Below are positions 62,101 to 64,000 of a stretch of DNA of 64,000 nt, one piece after another. The notes below the pieces were generated by a model. That model worked only from the letters and a program-made list of their open reading frames with translations. It was not told the DNA's origin and ran no database searches. Positions within the stretch are counted from its first letter, which is position 1, and each line of letters begins with the position of its first letter. Origin of the DNA: Psoroptes ovis (Eukaryota > Arthropoda > Arachnida > Sarcoptiformes > Psoroptidae); assembly GCA_002943765.1 (NCBI GenBank), contig PQWQ01000006.1, positions 682,001-746,000 on the forward strand. The letters are read 5' to 3'. The translations under genes and the position numbers were made by a program.

Positions 62101-63021
62101 ATCTGGCACAATAATGGATCATCTCAAACGTTCCAATCATTCACGATCATCATCTATTGGTCGTAATTGGTCTTCAGTCACTTCGACAATCAATAATAAT
62201 AATAACATTGATGATAATGTTGGCATAAAAGATGATAAATATTCGATTGAAGATCTGCAATCATCATTAGGTGAATCAATCAATCAAATCATGAAGTTAT
62301 ATTTCAATGAAAAAAATTATCAGGATCATCAACTGAATAATAACAATACTGATCATCAAAAAATGAAAAATATTAACAAATCCATCAATAATAATTTATA
62401 TAATCAGCAAGTAACAAATTCATTGAATAATAGAATTAGTAAAAATTATCATCATCAAAAAAATTGTTTCAATAGTTTGAATATGATAAACCTAATATTT
62501 GGGCCAAAAAAATTTTTATGGATAATAACTCAAATATTCTACTACGGTTTCAAAAATCGTCGTTCATTTCGTCGACAAACATTTCTATGGGATTATCTAT
62601 TACGAATACAATGTGAATTAAAATTTTCAATGAAAAACAAACTGATAAATGATGATCAATTGTCGATAATTGAATCAGATTTTGTAAAATTAATCGATAA
62701 TATTACTAACAATGCCGATACATACGGTAAAGATATGAAATTTCAATTGTTTATATTCATAGCCATCAGGTGAATATATTTTTTTCATATTAAATGATAA
62801 TAATTTTGATAATTATACTTTTATTCTTATTTCGTAGAGATCATAAGCTGATACCATCATTTCTGAAATTATTATTACGGCCACAATTAATACAACTATA
62901 TTATGAAACGGAATCATTTTTACGTAATCAAGCATTATTGTCATTTTTGATACAAATATTGAATACATTCAATGAAATTGAATTAAAATTGGACAATAAA
63001 AATATTACGAAAAATTTGTGA
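59145..63021 (+). CDS. DENND5: DENN domain-containing protein 5 (Rab6IP1 family)
   Basis: Three exons (59145-59209, 59278-62769, 62838-63021) give 1246 aa (human DENND5A 1287). Order: uDENN with FHPFVITVQNGQRIYGG (about 70-90), cDENN at about 209-309 (LLLFSCALMEYQILIVS, PFKWQHVYVPILPS, LDAPTPFIMGI), dDENN with FLSDQPLSMRPFLQTFVETQ, RUN1 starting SLCDLIERIWSHG (about 645) through DVGKSRAFIRLSLERKLLS and RCEDEREQFLTHLL, PLAT at about 859-964 (ending DDGSIERILIGEHVSG), and a C-terminal RUN2 ending in a helix. DENN-RUN-PLAT-RUN is unique to DENND5A/B, Rab39 GEFs and Rab6 effectors in Golgi/endosome traffic. The vertebrate N-terminus (ADYFVICGLD-type) is missing or unrecognisable. Asn/Ser inserts interrupt the domains. 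Confidence 0.93.
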
Positions 63022-63027
63022 AATAAA
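63022..63027 (+). promoter_or_regulatory. Polyadenylation signal of DENND5
   Basis: AATAAA begins directly after the DENND5 stop codon, so the 3' UTR is probably very short, fitting the 217-bp distance to the converging gene. Confidence 0.55.
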
Positions 63028-63237
63028 ATTTTGTTTTTTTCAAGATTTATGAATAAATCTTTTTTATTTTTATTCAATTTGTTGTCAAAGCACACTTTGA
63101 TATCAGTATTTATATTTATTATAATTTCTATCATCTATTCAAAGAAAAATATAATTGAAAAAATATTTTTTTTGTTAAAATTATAAACATAATTGAATAC
63201 AAAGATAAATTAGTAAAGCATTAATTTTTGTTTTGGA

Positions 63238-63981
63238 TCACAATTCAAATATCTCTTCTTGGGATTTTTCCAGACGTTTCAACGATGATTTTATTTTTTT
63301 ATTATGACTTGTAGTTTTCACTTTTGGCATCAGATCATAATGTTGATCAAATATATTACGCTCAGAATTATTATTTGTACTATTTCTGATCGTATTGAAT
63401 GATGATGACGATATCCTTGATGGTGTGTTGAATTTGAATATATTATCATTTTCATATTTTTCATTAATATTATTACGTTTATTGAAATTTTCAATTTGAT
63501 TTTTTGTTCGTGCTATTGAGCTATCGATACGTATTAAAAAATCGGCAACACTTTCATCATTTAATTGATTGTTATGACTTGCTGTTGTTATATCACTGGT
63601 GAGGCTGTTGGATTTATTATTTTGTTTAAAATTATCACGTTTATTGTTATGATCATTTAACTGTACATTATCGAAACTTTTGAATGTTGAATTATTATAT
63701 TCTAATATATTTTTATCGATTGAATGGGAATTGGATATTACAGGATGATGATGATCATAATCTCTAATTAATGATTGATCATTCGTTGAATTATGTTGAT
63801 TATTGTTAATATTGTTATTAGCACATGTATGAAGACTAGATGATGATGATTGTGATGATGAAAAATCTGAATGGAATTGAATTTTAGTTTTACTTTCAAT
63901 AGGTATCAATATCGAGAAGCGTGAACGTAGATGGTTATTATCATTTGAGTAGAGTTTATTGAATTTTTTTATATTCTCAAT
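63238..63981 (-). CDS. C-terminal exon of an unrecognised Asn/Ser-rich protein (partial)
   Basis: Not recognised. After the acceptor TTTTTCAG at the right edge, an open frame of 247 codons runs to TGA (63240-63238). The first codons read IENIKKFNKLYSNDN. The frame has no ATG near its start (the first apparent start is TTG), so this is an internal/terminal exon whose 5' part is outside the window. The translation is Asn/Ser/His-rich, with a helical segment around DESVADFLIRIDSSIARTKN and a basic C-terminal helix (KIKSSLKRLEKSQEEIFEL). It converges with DENND5 and is probably a cytosolic or nuclear disordered protein. Confidence 0.6.
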   Translation of the reverse strand: MENIKKFNKLYSNDNNHLRSRFSILIPIESKTKIQFHSDFSSSQSSSSSLHTCANNNINNNQHNSTNDQSLIRDYDHHHPVISNSHSIDKNILEYNNSTFKSFDNVQLNDHNNKRDNFKQNNKSNSLTSDITTASHNNQLNDESVADFLIRIDSSIARTKNQIENFNKRNNINEKYENDNIFKFNTPSRISSSSFNTIRNSTNNNSERNIFDQHYDLMPKVKTTSHNKKIKSSLKRLEKSQEEIFEL

Positions 63982-64000
63982 CTGAAAAATATAGAAAATT

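Overview
This is a 64-kb piece of an AT-rich, intron-containing metazoan nuclear genome. Gene content (a DCC/frazzled-type netrin receptor, PDS5, extended synaptotagmin, POMK, DENND5, IFT74, RPL4), mostly 60-120 nt GT-AG introns, Asn/Ser/Gln homopolymer-rich proteins and short spacers suggest an arthropod. My best guess is an acariform (astigmatid) mite; that placement is inference. No bacterial, viral or organellar block is visible. All exon junctions were assigned by eye from splice motifs, reading phase and protein-family conservation.

Layout, left to right: the first exon of an unrecognised Ser/Thr/Gln-rich gene (-, runs off the left edge); TMEM33 (+); RAB8 (-); DPH2 (-); a SAFB-like RRM protein, copy A (+); an N-myristoylation-motif coiled-coil protein of unknown function (-); the ATP-synthase c-subunit lysine methyltransferase ATPSCKMT/FAM173 (+); extended synaptotagmin (-); an unrecognised 205-aa protein (-); a second SAFB-like protein, copy B (-); an initiator tRNA-Met gene with an intron (+); POMK (-) directly downstream of SNRPG (-); PDS5 (+); a 21-kb DCC/frazzled/neogenin-type receptor gene (+) with a 15.9-kb first intron; RPL4 (+) hosting a U18-type C/D snoRNA; IFT74 (-) head-to-head with DENND5 (+); and the C-terminal exon of an unrecognised gene (-, runs off the right edge).

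The genes are unrelated housekeeping and developmental functions in a compact arrangement, not one pathway. The arrangement still carries information. Several pairs are divergent and close enough to share promoters (DPH2/SAFB-A, IFT74/DENND5, SNRPG/PDS5). Several are convergent with about 100-200 bp between stop codons (ATPSCKMT/E-Syt, RPL4/IFT74, DENND5/last gene). SNRPG and POMK are only 54 bp apart on one strand.

The observations most worth a second look are: (1) a netrin-receptor gene that appears to encode only the last four fibronectin repeats plus the P1/P2/P3 cytoplasmic motifs, with no visible Ig or FN1-2 exons; (2) an initiator tRNA-Met gene with a 26-nt intron; (3) a U18-like snoRNA kept in an RPL4 intron; (4) an RFX X-box-like element in front of IFT74; (5) a splice-acceptor-like sequence in the 54-bp SNRPG-POMK gap; (6) a hAT-type MITE with a perfect 8-bp target duplication in the receptor intron.
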